Source of the DNA: Arcobacter sp. | Lineage (GTDB): Bacteria; Campylobacterota; Campylobacteria; Campylobacterales; Sulfurimonadaceae | Length of the DNA stretch: 35,492 bases | Assembly: GCA_002733885.1 (NCBI GenBank) | Contig: NVXJ01000001.1 | Location: forward strand, 171,303 to 206,794 | Reading direction: 5' to 3' | Shown here: one piece after another, positions 14,154 through 21,830 of the stretch | How the letters are laid out: the number at the start of each line of letters is the position of its first letter | Position numbering within the stretch: the stretch's first letter is position 1 | Program-made: the position numbers and the translations under genes | Notes under the pieces: generated by a model | What the model was told of the DNA's origin: nothing | What the model saw: only the letters and a program-made list of their open reading frames with translations | The model's database searches: none

Positions 14154-14927
14154 ATGAAAAAATATAAAGCCTTTGCTAAAGTAAATATTTTTTTAAAAAT
14201 TACAGGTAAACGCGGAAACTATCATGAACTTTTCTCGCGCTTTACTAAACTACCTCATTTGTATGATGAATTAAGTTTTGAAGCCAAAAAAGAACCTGAA
14301 TTTATCTTAAGGGGTAATTTTTCGTGTGAAACAAAACAAAACACAATTTATAAGGCTTACGAAGCTCTTTTAGAAGCAACTAATTCAGATGCCCTTGCCA
14401 AGCTAATTAAAACCTACGCGATTAGAGTTGAAAAGAACATCCCTTCTTTCGCAGGACTAGGTGGTGGTTCTTCAGACGCAGCTTGTTTTTTAAAGATGTG
14501 TAATAACACCCTTGACTTGGGCTTAAGTCTTAATGAGCTTGCAAAGATAGGCTCTAAGATTGGTGCTGATGTCCCCTTCTTCATTTATGACTATACCTCA
14601 GCTAATGTCTCAGGTATAGGTGAAATTGTAGAAAGATTTGATGAAGAACCTTTAGAACTTGAAACAATTACACCAAAGGTTTTAGGCTCAACACCAAAGG
14701 TTTATCAAGCCTTTAGAGAACATTTTTATAAAGAATTATCAGATGATGAATATGCAAGACTAAGTGTACAATCCTCAAAAGATATTTTGCAAGACTACAG
14801 TATCTCAGATGCAAATGACTTGTTTGAACCGGCCTTACATCTGTACCCTGAGCTAAAAGATACTTACCAAAAAGGTTGGTTCTTCTCAGGAAGCGGAAGC
14901 AGTTTTTTCAGACTAAAAACAAAATAA
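14154..14927 (+). CDS. ispE: 4-diphosphocytidyl-2-C-methyl-D-erythritol kinase
   Basis: GHMP-family kinase that phosphorylates CDP-methylerythritol in the MEP isoprenoid pathway. 257 aa, slightly shorter than E. coli IspE (283). It shows the N-terminal KAFAKVNIFLKITGKR with the catalytic lysine Lys9, the glycine-rich ATP loop PSFAGLGGGSSDAACF and the GADVPFFIY segment holding the conserved aspartate. The C-terminal GHMP motif WFFSGSGSSFF is also intact. It lies between csrA and smpB, the order seen across Campylobacterota, and shares their operon. Confidence 0.94.
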   Translation: MKKYKAFAKVNIFLKITGKRGNYHELFSRFTKLPHLYDELSFEAKKEPEFILRGNFSCETKQNTIYKAYEALLEATNSDALAKLIKTYAIRVEKNIPSFAGLGGGSSDAACFLKMCNNTLDLGLSLNELAKIGSKIGADVPFFIYDYTSANVSGIGEIVERFDEEPLELETITPKVLGSTPKVYQAFREHFYKELSDDEYARLSVQSSKDILQDYSISDANDLFEPALHLYPELKDTYQKGWFFSGSGSSFFRLKTK

Positions 14928-14954
14928 TAATCAAGATATAGAAAAGAGAATATC

Positions 14955-15407
14955 ATGGGTGAAACCATTGCTAAAAACAAAAAAGCCTACCATAACTTCA
15001 CTATAGAAGACAAACTAGAAGTGGGTATAGAACTTCAAGGTTCTGAAGTAAAGGCATTAAGAGCCGGACGCGCTCAAATTAAAGAATCTTATGTACGTTT
15101 TATTAAGGGTGAACTCTTTTTAATGAACTCACATATCGGAATTTTAGAAACAACCCATGCTTATTATAAACATGATGAAAGACGTGTAAGAAAACTCCTT
15201 CTTCATAAAAAGCAGTTAGCAAAGTTTGCAAGAGCAGTAGACAGAGATGGAATGACTATGGTTTGTTTAAGCCTATACTTCAACCATAAAAACCTAGTAA
15301 AAGCTCAAATAGCTACGGCTAAGGGTAAGCAACTTCATGATAAAAGAGCTGACTTAAAGGCTAAGGACATGAAGCGTGATATTGCAAGGTCTTTGAAAGA
15401 CCACTAG
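14955..15407 (+). CDS. smpB: SsrA-binding protein SmpB
   Basis: Brings tmRNA to stalled ribosomes for trans-translation. 150 aa, standard length. Family features: [41 protein letters not shown] and the C-terminal basic tail ([20 protein letters not shown]) that enters the mRNA channel. The start ATG at 14955 lies 27 nt after ispE with an AAAAGAGAA ribosome-binding site. The ssrA gene is not in the window. It may be functionally linked to the SspB-like protein at 8893-9357, since SspB adaptors recognise the ssrA tag. Confidence 0.95.
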   Translation: MGETIAKNKKAYHNFTIEDKLEVGIELQGSEVKALRAGRAQIKESYVRFIKGELFLMNSHIGILETTHAYYKHDERRVRKLLLHKKQLAKFARAVDRDGMTMVCLSLYFNHKNLVKAQIATAKGKQLHDKRADLKAKDMKRDIARSLKDH

Positions 15408-15469
15408 CCATCCAGTGGATTAGGAAGATTCAATCAGATAAATCCATTTAATCTGTGGACAAAGCTCTT

Positions 15470-15907
15470 TTATAAAACTTTAAACCAATGTATCACTTCT
15501 CTAATAAGGGTTGATTCCTTACGTCTTTTAAAATGGTCTGAGATATCAAACTCAGGTTTTGAATGCCCCTCTTTATATTCCTTAATAAAACCTGCATATT
15601 CATCTTCTTTCATAGCAGATATCTCATATCTAACCTTATGAAAACCATCTTGTTCTTCACGACTAGTTTCATTTAGATTAATACTTCCATATCTATCTTC
15701 TTTTTGAAGCGTCATATTCATCTCTATATAAGCGCGCATCATTGCGAGGGTATGTTCAACTTGCGTAACCTGATCAGAGCCTTGTATAGCAGTAGCGAGT
15801 TCTTTTGTATAACCCCATTCACCCTTTACCTTTATGTCCGTGTCAAAGGCTGCTTTTATCACCTCTTTTATATCATCACCGGGTTGTATTTCTATAAATT
15901 GACTCAT
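15470..15907 (-). CDS. Conserved-looking hypothetical cytoplasmic protein
   Basis: I do not recognise this 145-residue protein. It has no signal peptide, membrane segment or cysteine. It is rich in charged residues and predicted mixed alpha/beta (VKGEWGYTKELATAIQG, VEHTLAMMRAYIEMNMTLQ as a helix, HKVRYEISAMKEDEYAGFI as strand plus helix), ending in a basic-aromatic helix (LIREVIHWFKVL). The minus-strand ORF is convergent with smpB and lies 32 nt downstream of the lipoprotein gene on the same strand, so the two may be co-transcribed. Base use is like its neighbours. That it is a real gene is inferred from length, composition and placement. Confidence 0.75.
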   Translation of the reverse strand: MSQFIEIQPGDDIKEVIKAAFDTDIKVKGEWGYTKELATAIQGSDQVTQVEHTLAMMRAYIEMNMTLQKEDRYGSINLNETSREEQDGFHKVRYEISAMKEDEYAGFIKEYKEGHSKPEFDISDHFKRRKESTLIREVIHWFKVL

Positions 15908-15939
15908 ATTATTTCTTTTTTACGTATTGTACATTAGAT

Positions 15940-16371
15940 TTAACCTTTATCGTACTTCTTGCCTTTACCCTTGTTTTTCTTATCTTTTTTATTCTTTTTG
16001 GACTTATGTTTCTTGTACTTATTCTTATGATCTCTATTTTTAGTATAAGGGCGAGAACTTTCCATCTCAATTTCTACATAAGAGCTATGAAGATACGTTC
16101 TATAACGACTAGGAAGATTTAGAGAAACCATCCATCTACCTGAGTCTATATAAAAATACCTACGGGCCTGATAATCATAATAAAAATCTGCCTCTGGATA
16201 ATAATGGTACCTATGCTGAGCTCGTCTTCCATGAGCGGGTGCATGTGCAGGTGGTTGATGAGAATCAGCATGCTGCTTCTTATTAGGCGAAATTAAAAGA
16301 CTGGTATCAAAATGATTACAAGCTGTAAAAAACAAAAGAGTAAAGATACTGATGGATATAACTTTAAACAT
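15940..16371 (-). CDS. Small lipoprotein with lysine-rich tail
   Basis: 143-residue predicted lipoprotein. The signal peptide MFKVISISIFTLLFFTAC ends in a lipobox with the acylated cysteine at Cys18. A His/Pro/Ala-rich linker (about residues 35-50) leads to a compact aromatic motif, YYPEADFYYDYQARRYFYID followed by SGRWM, known from short surface or periplasmic proteins of unknown function. The last ~35 residues are almost only Lys, Asn, Gly and Asp (KKHKSKKNKKDKKNKGKGKK), a strongly basic disordered tail. Asparagine at +2 after the cysteine does not suggest inner-membrane retention, so the outer membrane is likely. The tail could bind anionic polymers such as LPS or DNA; this is speculation. 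Confidence 0.8.
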   Translation of the reverse strand: MFKVISISIFTLLFFTACNHFDTSLLISPNKKQHADSHQPPAHAPAHGRRAQHRYHYYPEADFYYDYQARRYFYIDSGRWMVSLNLPSRYRTYLHSSYVEIEMESSRPYTKNRDHKNKYKKHKSKKNKKDKKNKGKGKKYDKG

Positions 16372-16484
16372 ATAAGGGTCCTTATGAATTATTCTTTCTA
16401 TTATATATTAAAAAAGTTTTTTTATGGAAAACATCTTGTATCTTTTACCTCATCTTAATCACATAAACACTATCATCGCGTATT

Positions 16485-17216
16485 ATGAAACTCACCAATA
16501 AACAAATTGCCGAATTTAATACAAACGGATTTTTATTACTTAAAAACTTTGCAGACCATAAGCTTTGTGATGCTATTTTATTAAAGGCGCAGGAACATCT
16601 TGATAAGCAGATTCAACCTATTGAGAGTGAGGAAGAATACCTTCGTTCTGGCATATCTAATGTAACTATTCGCCGACTTCGTCAGGTATATGATAGAGAA
16701 GATATTTTTAAAGAATGGATGAGAAACAAAGAGATAGCCCCTATAATAGAACAACTTCTTGGAAAAGAACCTAAGCTCTTACTTGCCCACCATAATTCAA
16801 TTATGACCAAGCTTCCTCATAAGAGTTCCATCACTACCTGGCATCAAGATATCCGTTATTGGCATTACGAGAATGACGAACTTCTTTCTGTTTGGTTAAG
16901 CCTTGGAGATGAATTTCTAGAAAATGGACTCTTAGAATTTATCCCCGGCTCACATAAGCTGGATTTCACGCCTGAGCAGTTTGATGAAAGGTCCTCTTTT
17001 AGAGATGACTTGAAAGGAAATCAAGCAATTATTGCTAAGCGGGTGCATTATAATCTTAGCCAAGGCGATATCGTTTTATTTCATGCAAAGACCCTACATT
17101 ATGCCCATCAAAATGAGACAGACAAGGCAAAAATATCTTTTGTATATTCCCTTCGCTCAGCCTCAAACCATCCCCTAAAGAACACCCGCAGTGATTTTAA
17201 AGAAATCTCTCTTTAA
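16485..17216 (+). CDS. Phytanoyl-CoA dioxygenase (PhyH) family oxygenase
   Basis: Predicted Fe(II)/2-oxoglutarate-dependent dioxygenase, cytoplasmic, 243 aa. The iron-binding HxD is in TTWHQDIRYWHY. The distal histidine is in LHYAHQNETDKAK, followed by the 2-oxoglutarate-binding arginine in FVYSLRS. GLLEFIPGSHKL is the characteristic strand-turn between them. The substrate of bacterial PhyH proteins varies widely (ectoine, lipids, secondary metabolites) and nothing here fixes it. It overlaps or abuts lrgA and may share its transcript. No ectoine or secondary-metabolite genes are nearby. Confidence 0.85.
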   Translation: MKLTNKQIAEFNTNGFLLLKNFADHKLCDAILLKAQEHLDKQIQPIESEEEYLRSGISNVTIRRLRQVYDREDIFKEWMRNKEIAPIIEQLLGKEPKLLLAHHNSIMTKLPHKSSITTWHQDIRYWHYENDELLSVWLSLGDEFLENGLLEFIPGSHKLDFTPEQFDERSSFRDDLKGNQAIIAKRVHYNLSQGDIVLFHAKTLHYAHQNETDKAKISFVYSLRSASNHPLKNTRSDFKEISL

Positions 17217-17577
17217 GGAGATACTGCTTTATATAAAGCAGTTTAGTATTATTTTGTTTTTCTTTCTTTTAGGAGAAGCAATAGCTTATCTTTTACCCTT
17301 TTCTTTTCCTGGGGCTATACTTGGTATGATTTTACTTTTTATTGCACTTAGTCTTAAACTTGTTAAAACCTCAGACATTAAAATTGTCTCAGACTTCTTT
17401 TTAAAATACATGGCCTTGTTTTTTATTCCTGCGGGTGTTTCTATTATGAGTTCTTATGAGCTTATTGAGCAATACTTGCTTAGTATTAGTGTCTTACTTG
17501 TTTTATCTACTATATTTATGCTCGGCTTTATCTCTTTAATCGTTGATTACCTTATTAAAAGAGTAGGAGATGTCTGA
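17191..17577 (+). CDS. LrgA/CidA family membrane protein
   Basis: Small holin-like inner-membrane protein, 128 aa, with four hydrophobic helices. It matches LrgA/YohJ: FFLLGEAIAYLLPFSFPGAILGM, then KYMALFFIPAGVSIM. In other bacteria LrgAB/CidAB are linked to autolysis control or to pyruvate and glycolate transport. The start is uncertain. A GTG at 17191 lies inside the PhyH gene with a weak ribosome-binding site, whereas a strong AAGGAG (17215-17220) sits downstream with no ATG, GTG or TTG in frame at proper spacing after it. The 3' end overlaps lrgB by 8 nt. Confidence 0.85.
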   Translation: MILKKSLFKEILLYIKQFSIILFFFLLGEAIAYLLPFSFPGAILGMILLFIALSLKLVKTSDIKIVSDFFLKYMALFFIPAGVSIMSSYELIEQYLLSISVLLVLSTIFMLGFISLIVDYLIKRVGDV

Positions 17578-18262
17578 GCTATTCTTTAACCCTTTATTTG
17601 GCCTGATACTAACCTTGGTATGCGGAAGTGGATTTTGGTGGCTTAAGGGCTTTAAAAAGCTCTCTTACATTAATCCTCTGCTCTTTTCTATCATCCTTAT
17701 AATACTTTTACTACAGGGTCTTAATATTCCTTATGAGGCTTATAAAAAAGGAGGGGATATCATTCATCTTTGTTTAGGGCCAATTACGGTTATCTTAGCC
17801 CTTCCCCTTTATGAACATAGAGAAGAACTTCTACGCCATAAAGTAGCTATCTTTTCAGGCACAATTTTGGGTTCACTTTCTTCACTTATCTCTGTTTTTC
17901 TCTTAGGAAAAGTTCTTGGTCTAAATGAGCTTTTCATCCACTCTCTCTTACCTAAGTCTATGACGACCCCTATTGGTATTTCTGCCTCACATATGCTAGA
18001 AGCTATAGTAGGTTTATCTGTAATGAGCATAGTTATTACCGGTATCTTCGGTTCTATCATTGCACCTTTCATTTTTAAACTCTTAGATATTAAATCTTCT
18101 ATTGCGAAAGGAGTAGCCTTGGGCACAACTTCACATGCAGTAGGAACAGCTAAGGCCTATGAGTTAGATAAACTTTGCGGGGCTATGAGCGGACTTAGTA
18201 TAGGGCTTTCTGGTCTTATAAGTATTATATGGATATCACTTTTCATCATTTTTTTAAATTAG
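17570..18262 (+). CDS. LrgB/CidB family membrane protein
   Basis: 230-residue polytopic inner-membrane protein, the partner of LrgA. It shows the LrgB signatures: LPKSMTTPIGISASHMLEAIVGLSVM, IFGSIIAPFIFKLLDIKSSIAKGVALGTTSHAVGTAKAYEL and EGAMSGLSI-like CGAMSGLSIGLSG. The conserved GTTSHAVGTAKA stretch is intact. The 8-nt overlap with lrgA implies coupled translation and an LrgAB complex. Homologues include a plastid glycolate/glycerate transporter and bacterial pyruvate uptake systems, so transport of a small organic acid is as plausible as cell-lysis control. Confidence 0.92.
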   Translation: MSELFFNPLFGLILTLVCGSGFWWLKGFKKLSYINPLLFSIILIILLLQGLNIPYEAYKKGGDIIHLCLGPITVILALPLYEHREELLRHKVAIFSGTILGSLSSLISVFLLGKVLGLNELFIHSLLPKSMTTPIGISASHMLEAIVGLSVMSIVITGIFGSIIAPFIFKLLDIKSSIAKGVALGTTSHAVGTAKAYELDKLCGAMSGLSIGLSGLISIIWISLFIIFLN

Positions 18263-18335
18263 CCTCAAAAGAACAAAAAAAGTTTCATAAATATCATGAG
18301 CCTTATGTAAATAATTTAAAATATATGATGAATAA

Positions 18336-19688
18336 CTAAAAAAAACAAACCTTATTTTTTCCAGAATCTTTGGCCTGATATAAGGCCTTGTCTGCACGTA
18401 AAAACCAGGTCATTTGATTGTCATTTTTACGGGTTACACTAACACCAAAACTTGAAGTGATTTCCTCATTTAGGGCAAAATCATTTTTATAAATGGTATC
18501 GCATATTTTTTGTGCTGTAACAACAGCCTTATCAAGGTTTGTATTGGGAAGCAAGATAGCAAACTCCTCGCCTCCCCACCTCGCGAGTGTGTCACTTTCA
18601 CGTATTACAGCTGAGACAATTGCACTTATCTCTTGTAAGACCTTATCACCTTGGAGATGTCCATATTTATCATTAATAGCTTTAAAATCATCTATATCAC
18701 ATAAGATTAAAGAACTAACATCTTCATATCTATCAAATGCACTGAGTCTATGCTTGGATATCTTATCAAAATACATTCTATTATATAAGCCTGTTAGAGT
18801 ATCTGTTAAAGAAGCTTTTTCTAAGGCCATACTTTGTGAGACATCTTGCATAAATATAAGATGGCCAAGCTTTTGTAAATTTTCATCATATTCAAATTCA
18901 CTATATTCCTGAACATAAAAAAAACTTCCATCTTTTTTCTTGCACTTCAAGATATCTTCTTCTACTTCTGCATCTAATGCTGTATTATCATAAACACATA
19001 CACTATCAAAATTCATGCCAATAAGCTCATCCCTTGCATATTGGCTAAAGTCTAAAAAGTTTGTATTTACATCATAAATTTTTCCAGCCATGTCCCTATG
19101 TATAACCATAAGATATTTATTTACAAGTACATCTGTATTTATTAGTTTGCAATTATATTTTTCAAGAGCATTTTTATATTCTATTGTTATAGAAAAAAAG
19201 TAAATAAAAATAAAGGTTTCTAGTAAAAGTGCAAGACCTAAGGCATACAGTATTCTAAAATCATAACTTAATGGATATAGATTCAAGGTGTCTAAACCTA
19301 TGAAGACTAAGATACTTCCACAAAGAACATAAATCCATACTAAGCCTTGTTTTTTACCAAATAAAAATATGGATATTAATGGAAAAATAAAAAATAAATA
19401 AAAAGACACATTCAAGAAAGAGCCAAATAGAAGGATACTCATATATAAAAGTAAAAGAGAAGATAAGATAAGAGACTTTGATAAGACCCTTTGACCTGGA
19501 AATTTAAATAAATAAAAAGAGAGGCTTATTATCAAAACAACTAAGATATCTATATAGACTTGTAAGCTTGAACCATGTATATAATTAAAAAAGATAAAAA
19601 AAACAAAAAGAGGAAGACAAAAAATATAAAAAGAATAGACTGAATTTTCTTCATACTTTGATTTTAAAACCGCAAGTTTTTTACTCAT
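18336..19688 (-). CDS. Membrane-bound diguanylate cyclase (MHYT-less, PAS-GGDEF)
   Basis: Makes c-di-GMP at the inner membrane. Six or so hydrophobic helices fill about residues 20-170 with short loops and no periplasmic domain. A PAS-like domain follows (about 185-290; YDVNTNFLDFSQYARDELIGM, then KKKDGSFFYVQEY). The GGDEF domain (about 290-450) has an intact active site GGEEF at 372-376 and the inhibitory I-site RESD five residues before it, so product feedback is expected. The C-terminal ADKALYQAKDSGKNKV is canonical. It starts 8 nt inside the end of the AraC-type gene upstream, so regulator and enzyme are co-expressed. What the membrane part senses is unknown. Confidence 0.93.
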   Translation of the reverse strand: MSKKLAVLKSKYEENSVYSFYIFCLPLFVFFIFFNYIHGSSLQVYIDILVVLIISLSFYLFKFPGQRVLSKSLILSSLLLLYMSILLFGSFLNVSFYLFFIFPLISIFLFGKKQGLVWIYVLCGSILVFIGLDTLNLYPLSYDFRILYALGLALLLETFIFIYFFSITIEYKNALEKYNCKLINTDVLVNKYLMVIHRDMAGKIYDVNTNFLDFSQYARDELIGMNFDSVCVYDNTALDAEVEEDILKCKKKDGSFFYVQEYSEFEYDENLQKLGHLIFMQDVSQSMALEKASLTDTLTGLYNRMYFDKISKHRLSAFDRYEDVSSLILCDIDDFKAINDKYGHLQGDKVLQEISAIVSAVIRESDTLARWGGEEFAILLPNTNLDKAVVTAQKICDTIYKNDFALNEEITSSFGVSVTRKNDNQMTWFLRADKALYQAKDSGKNKVCFF

Positions 19689-20511
19689 TAGCTTGGTACA
19701 CTTCTATATTATTTTCTTGTACATAAGCCTGAAGCTTTGAAGGAGGAACATCAATAAATTTTCTTAGGGCCTTATTCATGTGAGATTGATCAAAAAAATC
19801 ATACTCTAATTGCATATAATCATAACCATTCATAATAACGTCCTTACAAATCATACCAAACCGCATAATTTGGATCAGCTCCTTAGGGGTATATCCAATA
19901 ATTCGTCGAAAGTCTCTTTCTAAAGAACTACGGCTATAATTAAACTCTTCTAATATATCTGTAACATTTATTCTACGTATGGTTTCGCATATATATTCTA
20001 TAATTCCTTCTATATTTTCGCAGGCATCATCCATTGGAGAGGCTAATTCTTTGAGTTTAAAAAAGCCTGTTTCAATATATCTGATCTGCTCATCAACGCT
20101 CTTGTATTTATAAAGATCATCAAAGCTAACATCTTTTTCTTTAAGACATTGACTAAAAGGCTGATATACACAATTCAGATCAACTGTACTTTCAGAAAAA
20201 AGACGATTACATGCTGTCGGTAAAAGTTCAACTGCTAAAATAGGAAATGTTATATTATGCCCTTTTTGAACACCTAAACGGATGATATTATTGGACTTAA
20301 TTGATACGGCAATATCCTTAGGCAAAGAAAAGCTTGTTTGATCAATCTCATAATCATGTAAAAAAGCGTCAAGGCCTAGATTAAAGAATATGAAATTTCC
20401 GGCAGTAGGGAGTATCCAAAAAGTTTCAAATGATTCTAAAGACTCAATTACTAAAAAATTTTTTATAATACTTTTCAGTTCATGAGCAGGTTGAATGATA
20501 GATATATTCAT
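19681..20511 (-). CDS. AraC-family transcriptional regulator
   Basis: 276-residue regulator. The C-terminal ~100 residues carry two helix-turn-helix units: INVTDILEEFNYSRSSLERDFRRIIGYTPKELIQ, then DYMQLEYDFFDQSHMNKALRKFIDVPPSKL, which includes the family's FxDQSHxN-type second helix. The N-terminal ~170 residues resemble an AraC ligand domain with predicted beta strands (NFIFFNLGLDAFLHDYEI; FPILAVELLPTACNRLF). The gene overlaps the diguanylate cyclase by 8 nt and precedes it, so it may tune c-di-GMP synthesis or its own operon. The ligand is not predictable. A possible -10 (TATACT on the minus strand, 20577-20582) lies about 66 nt upstream. Confidence 0.9.
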   Translation of the reverse strand: MNISIIQPAHELKSIIKNFLVIESLESFETFWILPTAGNFIFFNLGLDAFLHDYEIDQTSFSLPKDIAVSIKSNNIIRLGVQKGHNITFPILAVELLPTACNRLFSESTVDLNCVYQPFSQCLKEKDVSFDDLYKYKSVDEQIRYIETGFFKLKELASPMDDACENIEGIIEYICETIRRINVTDILEEFNYSRSSLERDFRRIIGYTPKELIQIMRFGMICKDVIMNGYDYMQLEYDFFDQSHMNKALRKFIDVPPSKLQAYVQENNIEVYQANE

Positions 20512-20710
20512 TTATGTACTCACTTCGCTTCGGATTTTAATTCTATAAAAATAGTCTAAATTAATTATTATGATGCAGTATAATTCATTTAGTTCAAACT
20601 TACTAGTAAAAATCCACCAAGAAATAAAATTAAACGATATATTAGTTTTTTTAATACTTTTATCATATATTTATGATGTAAGTTTGATTAAAAATTGAGA
20701 TAAGGGATAG

Positions 20711-20752
20711 TTACACAAAAAAGTGTAAAAGAAGATGATGCCCTAAGGCATC
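20711..20752 (-). terminator. Intrinsic terminator of the petABC operon
   Basis: On the minus strand, about 10 nt after the petC stop, GATGCC and GGCATC form a 6-bp stem with a TTAG loop (20737-20752). A T-rich stretch follows. A second weak hairpin (TTACAC/GTGTAA around six T, 20711-20728) lies just beyond. No other feature was seen in the rest of the 250-bp spacer up to the AraC gene. Confidence 0.65.
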
Positions 20753-20761
20753 AGATGAGTT

Positions 20762-21820
20762 TTAGTGTAAATCTCTCCAGACTTGTCTTTTCCATAAATA
20801 AGCTGCAATAACAAAGAAAATCATGTAAATCATTACATACATTCCAATTGTATTACGTTCTTGCGCCTTAGGATCACCCGCTTCTTCTAAGTAAGCAATA
20901 ACTTTATCAGCAGTCTGCGCATTTACACCAACACGAGGCATTGATGTTCCTAGGAGAAGTTGTTGTGGATCTTCAACAAAGGCCTTAATATAATGCTCAC
21001 CGCGAGAACGGATATACATAGAAAGGTCAGGAGGAAGTTTCCCCATGTATCCTTTAATACCTTCTTGAGCATCTAAATGCTTAATATCAAAGGCCATCTC
21101 ATCACGCTTATCTTTAAAGGTAGGCTTCGTTCCTGTAATCGTCCAGTTCATGTAGCGAACATCATGACAACGACCACAAGCATCTTCAAAGGCTACCTTA
21201 GGGGTAATCTCATCCATTGAAGGTGCTATTTTTTCCATATAAGCAATAACATCAACAATATCTTGATCTGTTGACACCATATACTTAACCGAATCCATTT
21301 GGTGGTTATTTACAATTGAAAACTTATGGTCTACATTTGAAGCCATTGCTGGATCTTTAATCAAACCAATCAGATAATGTCTTTCATATATTGCGCCAGA
21401 TGTTCTTAAGCTTGGGGGAATAACGCCCCCCATAGGTGCCGCACCATCCATGTGACAGCTTGTACAGTTAGCATAAACTGATTCACCATGTACCGCGTCA
21501 CCCTTCAGTGCTGCAATACGTTCAACATCAGTCCAAAAAACTTTTTTAGCCTCACGTCTAGCTTCTGCTGCTTGCATATCAGCATCTAACATTTTTAAAA
21601 CCTTGTCTTCGGGCTTTTCTTTAGCTTTTTCAGCTTCTATGTCTGTTCTAATTTTTGAAATCTTATGATCAACCTCAGCAATGTCAGAGGCACCACTGTA
21701 TTTAAAACCATCAATCTCAACATGTGGATGCATTACACTATGAGCAAATGGCTCAACCAGATAATACGTTAGAAGTGAAAAGGCAACAACAACGCTTAAA
21801 ATAAATAATTCTTTTTTCAT
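20762..21820 (-). CDS. petC: Di-haem cytochrome c1 subunit of the bc1 complex
   Basis: Electron-accepting c-type subunit of ubiquinol/menaquinol-cytochrome c reductase, 352 aa. The N-terminus has an uncleaved-looking membrane anchor (LFILSVVVAFSLLTYYLV), and a second helix sits at the C-terminus (YVMIYMIFFVIAAYLWK). Two haem c sites are present: CTSCH (Cys119, Cys122, His123) and CGRCH (Cys215, Cys218, His219). Di-haem, cytochrome c4-like c1 subunits are characteristic of Campylobacterota. Between anchor and first haem lies a charged helical stretch (about residues 50-95, IRTDIEAEKAKEKPEDKVL) likely to be a coiled coil. It follows petB by 10 nt and ends the operon before a terminator. Confidence 0.93.
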   Translation of the reverse strand: MKKELFILSVVVAFSLLTYYLVEPFAHSVMHPHVEIDGFKYSGASDIAEVDHKISKIRTDIEAEKAKEKPEDKVLKMLDADMQAAEARREAKKVFWTDVERIAALKGDAVHGESVYANCTSCHMDGAAPMGGVIPPSLRTSGAIYERHYLIGLIKDPAMASNVDHKFSIVNNHQMDSVKYMVSTDQDIVDVIAYMEKIAPSMDEITPKVAFEDACGRCHDVRYMNWTITGTKPTFKDKRDEMAFDIKHLDAQEGIKGYMGKLPPDLSMYIRSRGEHYIKAFVEDPQQLLLGTSMPRVGVNAQTADKVIAYLEEAGDPKAQERNTIGMYVMIYMIFFVIAAYLWKRQVWRDLH

Positions 21821-21830
21821 CTATTGTTCC

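Noticed and set aside
15402-15445. Possible terminator after smpB (CCACT/AGTGG)
   Set aside because: Only a 5-bp stem partly inside the coding end, and no T-run follows.
17809-18126. Antisense 105-codon frame within lrgB
   Set aside because: Shadow of a well-supported membrane protein gene.
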